DNA from: Fusicatenibacter saccharivorans
Lineage (GTDB): Bacteria > Bacillota > Clostridia > Lachnospirales > Lachnospiraceae
Length of the DNA: 64,000 nt
Direction of reading: 5' to 3'
Assembly (NCBI RefSeq): GCF_027667425.1
Contig: NZ_JAQEGR010000005.1
Location: forward strand, 124,001 to 188,000
Shown one piece after another: positions 25,235-33,792 of the stretch; within the stretch, counting starts at the first letter, position 1; every line of letters starts with the position of its first letter. The notes beneath the pieces were generated by a model. That model had not been told where the DNA came from and searched no databases. It was given only the letters and a program-made list of their open reading frames with translations. The position numbers and the translations under genes are program-made.

Positions 25235-26968
25235 CTATTTTTCACTTTTCCGAATCACAATCTGTCCGAACCGTGCACATCCGTCCAGAACCTCTATTTT
25301 CAGAATGCCTTCTCCTGTAACGGTACCGAGTGTGAACCGTTCGAGTGTGTTCGGTGCTGTTTCATATGCAAAATATGGATGAACATCCGAAGTTACTTTC
25401 TCACCGGCAGGAGGCATTACCCCTTCAAAAAGAGTCTCTCCCTGAATAGCTGCCTGTACCTTCACCTCTTTGTCTGCACAGTAAGTTACAGAAACGGTAT
25501 AGGTTTCTTTTTCACGGATTGTATAGGAAGCATACTCTCCTGCTCCCAGCTGAAGCTGTACATGATCTCTCGGATGTTTGATCGGACCCGGTGCGGCAAA
25601 CCCGGCCGGTTCAGGATGATATCCTTTTTCATAAATCAATTCAAACCGGTCATACAGACGATATCCTGCAGCATTCGGAAGATCACTAAGACCACGGTGT
25701 GAATCCATCGGCAGCGCGTTGTAGCCGATCGCCGGGATCTCAAAATTGCCCTCTCGAAGCAGATAAGGATGATACTGCGTATTTTCTTTGCATTTATCGA
25801 CCGCCAGGCATTCCAGGTAGCTGTCCCAGATGGCCTGCGCATGCTCGTAGGACGGTTTTGCAGCTCCATTAATTGCATAATCGGTAATCAGATGCCATTC
25901 ATCCGGAACATTAAAGTTCAGAATCGAAGCACATCCTGCTCCCTCTACCGTTTTCCAGCACCACAGATTATAACCGGCGTGGTACTCGGCAAGAATCTCA
26001 TACATCGTTGTCTGCCATGCGTGCTCATTTCTTCCTCCTGTCTCGCCCATCCACAGGCAGATCTTCTGTTCCCGGCAGGTACGGAGAACGCTGGCAAGAG
26101 AAGCTACCTCCGGAACAACCATCTCATACGCATGAAGACTGATGCCCCAGTTGTGGTATTCCGGGTCAAACTCATGATCAAAGAAATATGTAAGAGAGGA
26201 AAACTGTGTACCATTCAGCAAAAATAAGTGTTTCTGGTCGATCTTTCTGCAGCGGCGGATCATTTCCTCGTAAAAATAGACCAGCTTCGGTGTCAGCTCC
26301 TCGCGGCGCGGCGTCATGGAGATCGGCTCGTTGATACAGTCATATGCGCCGATGATCCAGCGGTCTTTGTATCTTCTCATAAACTCTTCCATCAGAAGAA
26401 ACATCCGCTCCATCGATTCTTCATCGTCATACAGATGCTGTCCATTGTCCACGCCGTCATCACACGGAATTCCGGACTGGCCTGCCGTTGCCGCATGGAA
26501 ATCTACGACAGCATAAACCTGATACGTCTCACACCAGTCGAGAACATCATTCAGCATGGCAAAGGAATCTTCATTATACGTAATCCCCGGCTCCTCATAC
26601 AGAAAGCTTCCTGCGCGGATCGGCAGACGCACGGAATTGTAACCGCGTCTGGAGAGAAGTGCAATATCCTCCTCCGTCAGATACAGCCGTCTCCAGCGTT
26701 TCCAGAACTCCTCCGCATATTTCGTTCCGCAGGTCTCCCGTAGAATCTGGTCCATACTTCTTCCACGGTCCATGCGTCCCATCGGCGCATATTTTCCAGG
26801 CTCGAACAGTCCAAAGCCGCTCTGGGTGCCGAGCATAAATCCTTCCAGATTATCCCAGTTTCCCATGCCCCAGCCGCGGAGAATCACCTCTTCTCCGAAA
26901 TCATTCACAATAATACCGTCCTGATTGTGCAAAAATCCCCTTACACGTTCTTTGTCATAATACCCCAT
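25235..26968 (-). CDS. Glycoside hydrolase family 5-like protein with C-terminal beta domain
   Basis: 577 residues from the ATG at 26968; the longer open frame has no ribosome site. There is no signal peptide, so it is probably cytosolic. The TIM barrel (about 1-400) carries the acid/base motif CINEP and the nucleophile region WMGETGG, typical of GH5 (clan GH-A). The last 150 residues look like a beta-sandwich. It should act on imported oligosaccharides, but the substrate cannot be told. No transporter adjoins it. A terminator follows. Confidence 0.82.
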   Translation of the reverse strand: MGYYDKERVRGFLHNQDGIIVNDFGEEVILRGWGMGNWDNLEGFMLGTQSGFGLFEPGKYAPMGRMDRGRSMDQILRETCGTKYAEEFWKRWRRLYLTEEDIALLSRRGYNSVRLPIRAGSFLYEEPGITYNEDSFAMLNDVLDWCETYQVYAVVDFHAATAGQSGIPCDDGVDNGQHLYDDEESMERMFLLMEEFMRRYKDRWIIGAYDCINEPISMTPRREELTPKLVYFYEEMIRRCRKIDQKHLFLLNGTQFSSLTYFFDHEFDPEYHNWGISLHAYEMVVPEVASLASVLRTCREQKICLWMGETGGRNEHAWQTTMYEILAEYHAGYNLWCWKTVEGAGCASILNFNVPDEWHLITDYAINGAAKPSYEHAQAIWDSYLECLAVDKCKENTQYHPYLLREGNFEIPAIGYNALPMDSHRGLSDLPNAAGYRLYDRFELIYEKGYHPEPAGFAAPGPIKHPRDHVQLQLGAGEYASYTIREKETYTVSVTYCADKEVKVQAAIQGETLFEGVMPPAGEKVTSDVHPYFAYETAPNTLERFTLGTVTGEGILKIEVLDGCARFGQIVIRKSEK

Positions 26969-27104
26969 ACAAAAATACCACCTTTCCGCAGAAGCCTTCT
27001 GGTTCTGCGCTTTTTCTTCTATTATAAAAATTCTGGTTTTCTGTGTCAAGAAATAGATTTTTACTTTTTTCAGGGAAAAAACATGATATTTTTTTTAAAA
27101 TTGC

Positions 27105-27132
27105 TTGACAAACCGAAAAATGAGACTATAAT
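27105..27132 (+). promoter_or_regulatory. Promoter of the T-box-cstA transcript
   Basis: TTGACA (27105-27110) and TATAAT (27127-27132) with a 16-bp spacer; the transcript should begin near 27139. Confidence 0.85.
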
Positions 27133-27138
27133 GCAAAG

Positions 27139-27475
27139 TGTTCAAAAGAAAAAAGGGATCAGAAAAAAGCAATGAGCAGGACAACATTTTTCGGGTGAGC
27201 CTTTGCAGAGAACCATCGGCTGGTGCGAGATGGCAGGTATCCCAAAGAACAATCCCCTGTGAGCTGTACAGACGAAACCAGAAATGGAAAGTAGTCCGGA
27301 CCGGCCTCTCACCGTTAGCAGAGAAGAGATTCACCGGAAAGTGTATCAAATGGTTTCGGGGATCTTGTCTGAGTGATCGACCAAAAGAAACAGCCGATAA
27401 TTAGAAGTGGTAACGCGGAGCGTTTTTTGAAAGCTTCGTCTTCTTGCATAAGTCAGGGAGACGAAGCTTTTTTTG
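27139..27475 (+). ncRNA. T-box riboswitch leader, probably tRNA-Ile
   Basis: Stem I has the AGAGA motif and the apical loop GGCTGGTGCGAG closed by CCATC/GATGG near 27210-27235. The T-box itself is at 27403-27417 (AGAAGTGGTAACGCGG). The terminator is AAGCTTCGTC/GACGAAGCTT plus T7. The T-box nucleotide opposite the tRNA discriminator is U (TGGT), so the tRNA has A73. Aligning the 3' side of stem I by the kink-turn (TGAGC) puts ATC in the specifier position, which reads isoleucine and agrees with A73. The specifier assignment is inferred by eye. Uncharged tRNA would allow expression of cstA. Confidence 0.87.
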
Positions 27476-27575
27476 TTTCCAAGCATACCCACACAATTTC
27501 CTTTTCCCTTTTCTTTTTCCATTTGAAATCCATGTAAACTGGAAATATCATTTTTGAACGAGGAGGAATTTTATT

Positions 27576-29273
27576 ATGAACACGTTGGTTATTGTACTGA
27601 TCGCCGCCGTATGTCTGATAGCAGGTTATACCTTCTACGGAAGCTGGCTGGCAAAGAAATGGGGCATCGATCCCAAAGCAAAAACACCTGCCGTTGCAAA
27701 AAATGACGGTCAGGATTACGTCCCTACCGATGGATGGACCGTATTCGCCCATCAGTTTTCTTCAATCGCAGGTGCAGGCCCTGTCACCGGTGCCATTCAG
27801 GCCGCTGTCTTTGGATGGGTTCCCGTCCTTTTATGGATCCTGATCGGCGGTATCTTCTTTGGTGCTGTTACCGATTTCGGTGCGCTGTATGCGAGTGTCA
27901 AAAACGAAGGAAAATCCATGGGACTTCTCATTGAGAAATACATCGGCAAAACAGGAAAAAAACTGTTTCTTCTCTTCTGCTGGCTCTTTACACTGATCGT
28001 TATCGCCGCCTTTGCAGATATGGTTGCCGGAACATTTAATGCTTACGAAACGGTTGACGGCGTCACAAAGCTTTCTGCCCAGGCAACTGTAAACGGCGCT
28101 GCCGGAAGCATCTCCCTGCTGTTTATCGCTTTTGCTGTTGTCTTCGGACTGCTCCAGAAAAAACTGCAGTGGAAAGGCTGGAAAGAAATGGTACTCGGCC
28201 TTGCATGCACCGTTGCAGCTTTTGCAATCGGCATGAATGTACCGCTTGTAACAAGTAAAGCAACCTGGACTTATCTGGTATTTGCCTACATCTTTCTTGC
28301 CGCTGTCCTTCCGATGTGGCTTCTGATGCAGCCGCGTGACTTTATGACAACCTTTATGTTTGCCGGCATGATCCTTGGCGCTGTTGTCGGACTTGTTGTT
28401 GCACACCCGAAAATGAATCTTCCAATGTACACCGGTTTCCACAATGCGGCATCCGGAGATCTGTTCCCGATCCTGTTTGTCACCGTTGCCTGTGGTGCTG
28501 TTTCCGGATTCCACAGCCTGGTATCGTCTGGAACCTCTTCGAAAACCATTGCGAATGAAAAAGATATGCAGAAAGTCGGATACGGAGCTATGGTTCTGGA
28601 GAGCCTGCTTGCCGTCCTCGCCCTCTGCGTTGCCGGTGCTGCTGCTTCTGCAGACGGTACGGCTGCTGTCGGAACGCCATTTGCGATCTTTTCTTCCGGT
28701 GTTGCCGGATTTCTGGAAATGTTCGGCATCCCGGTATACGGAGCACAGTGCTTCATGACGATGTGTGTATCGGCGCTGGCACTTACCAGTCTTGACTCCG
28801 TTGCACGAATCGGCCGTATGTCCTTCCAGGAACTGTTCACTGTCGATGATATGGAACATGCTGCCGGATGGAGAAAGCTGCTCTGCAATAAATATTTCTC
28901 TACCATTGTTACTCTGCTCTGCGGCTACATCCTGACCCAGATCGGATATGCCAATATCTGGCCGCTGTTCGGAAGTGCAAACCAGATGCTGAGTGCACTC
29001 GTTCTGATCACGCTCTGTGTCTTCCTGAAAGTCACCGGCCGTGAAAACAGAACCCTGTTCCCGCCGCTTATCATCATGCTCTGTGTCACCTTTACCGCAC
29101 TGGTAGAGCGTGTCATTGCACTTGTAAAAGCGTATGGAGCAGGAACCGCTGTCTTCCTCGTTGAGGGACTGCAGCTCATCATCGCCATTCTGCTGATGGT
29201 TCTTGGTGTCATCATTGTCATCAGCTGTGGAAAAGAACTGTTCCGGAAGAAAGCGGGACAGGAAACGAAATAA
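27576..29273 (+). CDS. cstA: CstA-family transporter (peptide or pyruvate permease)
   Basis: 565 residues with about fourteen membrane helices. CstA landmarks include VFAHQFSSIAGAGPVTGAIQA and FHSLVSSGTSSKTIANE. The family imports peptides or pyruvate. It is shorter than E. coli CstA (701) by loops and the C-terminus. GAGGAGG precedes the ATG. The T-box leader ties its expression to amino-acid starvation, which fits peptide uptake better than pyruvate. A terminator follows. Confidence 0.93.
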   Translation: MNTLVIVLIAAVCLIAGYTFYGSWLAKKWGIDPKAKTPAVAKNDGQDYVPTDGWTVFAHQFSSIAGAGPVTGAIQAAVFGWVPVLLWILIGGIFFGAVTDFGALYASVKNEGKSMGLLIEKYIGKTGKKLFLLFCWLFTLIVIAAFADMVAGTFNAYETVDGVTKLSAQATVNGAAGSISLLFIAFAVVFGLLQKKLQWKGWKEMVLGLACTVAAFAIGMNVPLVTSKATWTYLVFAYIFLAAVLPMWLLMQPRDFMTTFMFAGMILGAVVGLVVAHPKMNLPMYTGFHNAASGDLFPILFVTVACGAVSGFHSLVSSGTSSKTIANEKDMQKVGYGAMVLESLLAVLALCVAGAAASADGTAAVGTPFAIFSSGVAGFLEMFGIPVYGAQCFMTMCVSALALTSLDSVARIGRMSFQELFTVDDMEHAAGWRKLLCNKYFSTIVTLLCGYILTQIGYANIWPLFGSANQMLSALVLITLCVFLKVTGRENRTLFPPLIIMLCVTFTALVERVIALVKAYGAGTAVFLVEGLQLIIAILLMVLGVIIVISCGKELFRKKAGQETK

Positions 29274-29305
29274 TATAGATGTTTCTTCAAAGAGCTTCCT
29301 AACGT

Positions 29306-29343
29306 AAAACGCCGTCAGACTACAACAAGTCTGACGGCGTTTT
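29306..29343 (+). terminator. Terminator after cstA
   Basis: AAAACGCCGTCAGACT pairs perfectly with its complement around a 6-nt loop, with Ts in the 3' arm. Confidence 0.88.
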
Positions 29344-29358
29344 ACATGCCATAGTTTT

Positions 29359-29585
29359 TTACGAAACAATTGCCGCCTTGGTCGCACCGATAATCGGGGA
29401 GCTGACTCCCTTCGCCCATTGCCATGCCAGTGCGGTCATACATTCAGGGCTTCCATTGTTTCCTCAATCGGAGTTTCGTAGTCAAAACGGTGAATGATAT
29501 ACAGATCCAGATAATCTGTTCCCAGCCGTTTCAGTGTACCGTCAATCTCTCTGTGAATGGCTTCTGCCGACAGATTGCCAAAATT
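29359..29585 (-). pseudogene. Aldo/keto reductase remnant
   Basis: Two pieces in different frames. The first reads LSAEAIHREIDGTLKRLGTD, then YLDLYIIHRFDYETPIEE, and stops after ALNV. The second reads LAWQWAKGVSSPIIGAT and stops after AAIVS. Both are hallmark segments of aldo/keto reductases (the NAD-binding and C-terminal parts). The middle and start are gone, so this is a deletion remnant. Confidence 0.82.
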
Positions 29586-29743
29586 TTACTCCGTATAATA
29601 CTGTGCCTGCGCATTCCAAAGCTCATAGTATTTGCCGTTTGTATCCACAAATCCCCTGTTCCATAAGGTAGCATCCAGATACTTCGGGATCTCCCGGTTG
29701 ACCGCCATAAAGGTTAAATGCCCCCGGCTGTCCTGCTGTAAAA
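29586..29743 (-). pseudogene. Unidentified gene fragment
   Basis: A short C-terminal piece ends ELWNAQAQYYTE followed by a stop, directly against the aldo/keto reductase remnant. A second frame just upstream reads FTAGQPGAFNLYGG, so a frameshift is likely. I do not recognise the family. Confidence 0.4.
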
Positions 29744-29785
29744 GTGACATCCTCCACCACCTGTAGAGGTGGTGGAGGATGTCAC
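29744..29785 (-). terminator. Perfect 19-bp hairpin, probable terminator of the HD gene
   Basis: Arms 29744-29762 and 29767-29785 are exact complements around GTAG. On the minus strand TTTT follows. It lies 11 bp after the HD gene stop. Confidence 0.65.
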
Positions 29786-29796
29786 ACTTCATGACC

Positions 29797-30291
29797 TTAT
29801 TCCTTCTCCGGAAACATACTCTTCAACAGATGCGTTCCCGCTTCCGTCCGAAATACTTTTCTGCAGAAATTTTCAATCGCCTGTTTTGAATATTCGCTCT
29901 CGCCGGCATTGACCAGAAAATCGGCTTCCAGCAGGATCTGGTAATCCATTCCCTCTACATTTGTATAGGTATGATGATGCGTAACCAGCCATGTGATGCG
30001 TTCGACATCCAGTTCTCCTGCCGGTACATCTTTGAAAAATTCTGCAACGAGCGGCGCACTTTCCTCTTCCTGATGCTTTCCGCTGGTATTTCCGTATTTT
30101 TCCCGACACAGCGGGCAGGCAATATCATGGACAACAGCTGCCATCTCCAGCGTTTCCTGTGTTTTTGGATCCAGTCCTTCCGCCTCGCCGATGTTCTTTG
30201 CAAAGGCCCATACCTTCAGAAAATGATAAATATCATGAATATTTCCCTTATAAAAATCTGTCATTTTTTCAATTGCAGCAGCAATTTTCAT
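29797..30291 (-). CDS. HD-domain phosphohydrolase
   Basis: 164 residues from the ATG at 30291 (AAGGAGG). Metal-binding motifs: an H near residue 20-23 (IHDIYHFLK), VVHDIAC (the HD pair, about residue 50), and LVTHHHT. This is a small metal-dependent phosphohydrolase fold resembling YqeK and nucleotidases. No substrate is evident. It stands alone with its own terminator, between gene remnants and purC. Confidence 0.8.
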   Translation of the reverse strand: MKIAAAIEKMTDFYKGNIHDIYHFLKVWAFAKNIGEAEGLDPKTQETLEMAAVVHDIACPLCREKYGNTSGKHQEEESAPLVAEFFKDVPAGELDVERITWLVTHHHTYTNVEGMDYQILLEADFLVNAGESEYSKQAIENFCRKVFRTEAGTHLLKSMFPEKE

Positions 30292-30395
30292 ATCGTGTTT
30301 CCTCCTTCGCATCCTGTCTTTCTTCCCATTATATCACATGTTTCACGCATTTGAGTATCAGATTATCATCTGATCTTATCACAAAATATGCAAAA

Positions 30396-30420
30396 ACAGG
30401 AGGCAGAACCTGCCTCCTGT
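30396..30420 (-). terminator. Terminator after purC
   Basis: ACAGGAGGCAG pairs with CTGCCTCCTGT (11 bp, 3-nt loop); on the minus strand TTTTTG follows. Confidence 0.85.
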
Positions 30421-30444
30421 AGCTTTTTAACACTATGATGTTCT

Positions 30445-31320
30445 TTATGCCAGCGATTTTCCTGTCAGCATCTCATATGCCTGAAGATATTTCTCGATCG
30501 TCTTGTCTACGATTTCCTGCGGCAGAGTCCAGTCGTGGTTTCCATCGTTGGCTTTGAGCCAGTCGCGCGCGAACTGTTTGTCAAAAGATGGCTGACCATG
30601 GCCTGGTTCATAACCATCTGCAGGCCAGAAGCGGGAGCTGTCCGGAGTCAGCATCTCGTCGCCGATTACGATATTTCCGTTTTCATCAAGACCAAACTCA
30701 AATTTTGTGTCTGCAATGATAATGCCTTTGCTTAAAGCATAATCGGCACATTTTTTATACAGAGCGATGGTGTAGTCGCGAAGCTTCTCTGCATACTCGG
30801 CTCCTTTTCCCGGGAAGTATTTTTCCAGATGGGCGATGCTCTGCTCATAAGAGATATTTTCGTCATGATCTCCGATTTCAGCCTTTGTGGACGGAGTGTA
30901 GATTGGCTCAGGAAGCTTGTCAGATTCTTTTAATCCTTCCGGAAGCTCGATGCCACATACTTTTCCTGTTTTCTGATAGCTTGCCCAGCCGCTTCCGGTA
31001 ATGTAGCCGCGGACAATGCACTCGATAGGAAGCATTTCCAGCTTACGGCACATCATGCTGTTTCCGTCAAATTTCTCCTGCTGGAAAAATTCCGGCATGT
31101 CTTTTACGTCTACAGAGATCATATGATTCGGAAGGATGTCTTCTGTCAGATCGAACCAGAATTTGGACATCTGGGTCAGAACGGTACCTTTTTTTGTTAC
31201 CACATTGTTCAGAATGACATCAAAACAGCTAATACGGTCGGTTGCTACCATGATCAGGCTGTCGCCGTTATCATAAATCTCGCGTACCTTACCCTCTTTG
31301 ATTGGCTTTAATTCTTTCAT
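30445..31320 (-). CDS. purC: SAICAR synthetase
   Basis: 291 residues. The start is the second of two tandem ATGs (31323 and 31320), chosen by spacing from AAGAGG. The motifs KEGKVREIYDNGDSLIMVATDR and IIADTKFEFGLDENG are diagnostic. It joins CAIR and aspartate in step eight of purine synthesis. It is a single gene, not in a pur cluster. The frame upstream is open but not coding. A promoter lies upstream at 31397-31425. Confidence 0.95.
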   Translation of the reverse strand: MKELKPIKEGKVREIYDNGDSLIMVATDRISCFDVILNNVVTKKGTVLTQMSKFWFDLTEDILPNHMISVDVKDMPEFFQQEKFDGNSMMCRKLEMLPIECIVRGYITGSGWASYQKTGKVCGIELPEGLKESDKLPEPIYTPSTKAEIGDHDENISYEQSIAHLEKYFPGKGAEYAEKLRDYTIALYKKCADYALSKGIIIADTKFEFGLDENGNIVIGDEMLTPDSSRFWPADGYEPGHGQPSFDKQFARDWLKANDGNHDWTLPQEIVDKTIEKYLQAYEMLTGKSLA

Positions 31321-31396
31321 CATGAATACCTCTTCTTTTCGTATAGGATAGTGAACGGAATTACACCCGATCCGGTGAAATTCCTTTGACACCTTT

Positions 31397-31425
31397 ACCC
31401 TACACCACTCCTTATAAATTGTCAA
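31397..31425 (-). promoter_or_regulatory. Promoter of purC
   Basis: On the minus strand, TTGACA, a 17-bp spacer, then TAGGGT. The -35 is perfect and the -10 poor, which suggests regulation. No obvious PurR box was seen. Confidence 0.55.
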
Positions 31426-31479
31426 GTATTTATTATTAACGCTACTAAATAAACCCCAAAAGGGATCTTTTATTTCCAT

Positions 31480-32087
31480 TTATAATTCTGCTCCGTTTGT
31501 TTCTATCACGTGTTTATACCAGAATGCGGAATCTTTCATAATTCTCTCCTGATTTCTGTAGTCCACATATACGAGTCCAAATCGATCTGAGTAACCTTTG
31601 GCCCATTCAAAATTATCCATCAAAGACCACTGGAAATATCCTCTGATATCCGCTTCCTCTGCTGCTTTTCTCAGTTCTCGCAAATATCTTGCAAGAAAAT
31701 CAATTCTGTTTGGATCATGCACTTTTCCATCTAATGAGATCACATCATGGCAGGATAATCCGTTCTCTGTGATGTAAATTGGCTTATGATATCTTTCATA
31801 TAAAAACTTCGGTCCCCACTGCAGACATTCCGGTGTTACCGGCCATTGGATCGCAGTTTTAGGAAATCCTTCATATCGGCAAACCTCCTGTGGCTTTCCG
31901 TCTTCCCCCATACGGACGCATCTTCCATTATAAATATTCTGTCCATAGATATCGATCGGTTCTGAGATCAGACGCATATCTTCTTCTGTGATTTTCGGAA
32001 GATATTTTTCATAACGCACCAATCCCTCATCCGGATAATGTCCTAATAAAACCGGATCAGACCACCAGGATATCTTCCTCTTATTAC
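31480..32087 (-). pseudogene. GH1 beta-glucosidase, C-terminal remnant
   Basis: Only the last 200 or so residues of a GH1 enzyme (normally about 450) remain. The reading frame begins just after a stop with KISWWSDPVLLGHYPDEG. It contains the nucleophile motif PIYITENG and the sugar-site segment YFQWSLMDNFEWAKGYSDRFG. The N-terminal half with the acid/base Glu is missing, so it cannot be active. The lost half ends almost at the 3' end of the esterase gene, which marks a deletion point. Confidence 0.85.
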
Positions 32088-32100
32088 TCTACTATTCTAA

Positions 32101-33147
32101 TTATTTCCATTCCTCGATTCCCAGATTCTCTATATAATCAGCAAGTTCTCTCGCCATCTCATAGGTTTCTGGAATTCTGAGATGTCCTGGAGTCGCTGCT
32201 CCGTTTCTTTTAAAGATACAATGGGAAATCTTACGGTCTCCCATAGAAACCACTACATCGTCAATTGCTTTGTCCCAAGAACTGTCATGCTCAAGCAATG
32301 TCGTACAGCAGATGACCGATGCCTTCGGATATACCTGACGCAGTTTTTTTAAAAATTCTGTATAGTGTTCTCTCCAAAGAATTGCTTTCTCACACATATA
32401 GTCTTCTGACATGTAATCAAACGGATGATTATCATTCTGGCCAATTGCCACGACAACAACCTGCGGTGTATACTGATTAAAATCCCATTCTGTCAGTTCA
32501 CCAAATGTTTTATTGAAGCGGATTTTATTCCAGGCACTTTCCATTCCAATCTGATCCGGCTCATGGAACCAGCCTTGTCCATCCAGCAATGCAATTCCGC
32601 CCTGTGCGATATCATGGATCTGTGCATTCAGCATACGTGCTGTCATCCATGCATAGGAATACCAGCTGTTAGAATAACCTCCCTGATGTTCAGGGTCCGT
32701 CTTTCCTGTATAATCCACTGCTTCTGTCACTTCTCCTGCTGATACAGAATCTCCGTAAACTTCAATTTTTCTTGTCTGTGCATCCGGAAGTTCCAATAAT
32801 TTTGCTCCGTCTTCAATTTCAAATCCAAGGATGTGCATCTCATGGCAGGAATCCTGACGTTTAAAGAAAAGAACATGATGTTCTCCGTTTTCATTCTCAG
32901 GAACACGAATCTCTATTTCATTCTCTTTCTCGTTATCCAGATAATAACACGACTGCACTCCATCTAAAATACATCCAAGATAATTCTGCCAGTATTCATT
33001 TTTGTTTCTCAGGAAAATTTTCAAATATTTTCCTGTAAATTTAAATTCCACAGATGTACATGGATAAACCCAGATTGGTTCTTTTGGATTCGCCCAGTCA
33101 ATCCTTCCGCTATAACGTATTTTTTTATTATCAGGATTAATTCTCAT
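32101..33147 (-). CDS. Carbohydrate esterase, CE2-type SGNH hydrolase
   Basis: 348 residues. The N-terminal jelly-roll (about 1-125) is followed by the SGNH catalytic domain. The nucleophile is in GDSVSAG (about 132), with AIGQNDNHP and a C-terminal H in PGHLRIPETYEMA. CE2 enzymes remove acetyl groups from sugars such as xylan oligosaccharides. There is no signal peptide, so it acts on imported sugars. It is intact while both neighbours are remnants, so it may be the last working member of a lost glycan operon. Confidence 0.85.
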   Translation of the reverse strand: MRINPDNKKIRYSGRIDWANPKEPIWVYPCTSVEFKFTGKYLKIFLRNKNEYWQNYLGCILDGVQSCYYLDNEKENEIEIRVPENENGEHHVLFFKRQDSCHEMHILGFEIEDGAKLLELPDAQTRKIEVYGDSVSAGEVTEAVDYTGKTDPEHQGGYSNSWYSYAWMTARMLNAQIHDIAQGGIALLDGQGWFHEPDQIGMESAWNKIRFNKTFGELTEWDFNQYTPQVVVVAIGQNDNHPFDYMSEDYMCEKAILWREHYTEFLKKLRQVYPKASVICCTTLLEHDSSWDKAIDDVVVSMGDRKISHCIFKRNGAATPGHLRIPETYEMARELADYIENLGIEEWK

Positions 33148-33164
33148 CTTATCTCCTCCATATT

Positions 33165-33290
33165 TTACAGTAAACTTGCTGCACCGATCATTCCAGCTTC
33201 ATTTCCAAGTGCTGCTGTCTCAATCTCCAGAAACCTCTCCTTCAAAAATCTTATGCAATAATTAATGACATCAGATAAAATGGAGTTGTA
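33165..33290 (-). pseudogene. ROK-family sugar kinase, C-terminal scrap
   Basis: About 40 residues read LSDVINYCIRFLKERF and AALGNEAGMIGAASLL before the stop. The last stretch is the C-terminal signature of ROK kinases (ALGNDAGIIGAA). The rest is gone. Confidence 0.72.
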
Positions 33291-33321
33291 TCCGTTACCT
33301 CTTCCGGAAGAATTGTTATAT

Positions 33322-33792
33322 CTACCGTATGAATTTTCTTTTCTCCACTGCACTGCAGGAAGCAGTCACCTCAAAATGAATAGAATCCCCGGCTTTTTTC
33401 CCGATCCATCCATTTTTAAAATGATCAAGATGTCCTGTTTTCTCTTCCATATCTGCATGAAATCCGCAAAGTTTTGGTGAAATTTCACGGATTGTCAGGC
33501 GTTTTGCATTCTCGTATGCATTCTCCGTCATTGCCTTCGGAAAAACAGGTTCTTTTTCCTCAACTTCTAATTCTGCTTTCACGCTTTCAAGGAATTTTTC
33601 AATTTCTTCTGCAACAAGTTTGTGTCCTTTATCATTTGGATGAAGTCCATCTGGTGTAAGTTCTTCCCTTATATATTCACCAGCCTTCATTCGCTGATAA
33701 ATCGTATCTCTTGCTTCAACCTTTGCAGCATTCACGAGAAATCTGTAATTTGTTCCGTAAGAATCCAATAGGCAGTTGGCCGATTTTTTCTT
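33322..33792 (-). pseudogene. SGNH hydrolase remnant after lacZ
   Basis: About 155 residues. The C-terminal catalytic motif LTPDGLHPNDKGHKL is present but the GDS nucleophile block is missing. A partial beta domain follows (WIGKKAGDSIHFEV) and then breaks off. The frame continues directly from the lacZ stop codon. Both ends are truncated, so it is a relic. Confidence 0.75.

Noticed and set aside
27831..29387. A 518-codon minus-strand frame opposite cstA
   Set aside because: It runs across a strong membrane-transport gene, has no motif, and crosses the cstA terminator.
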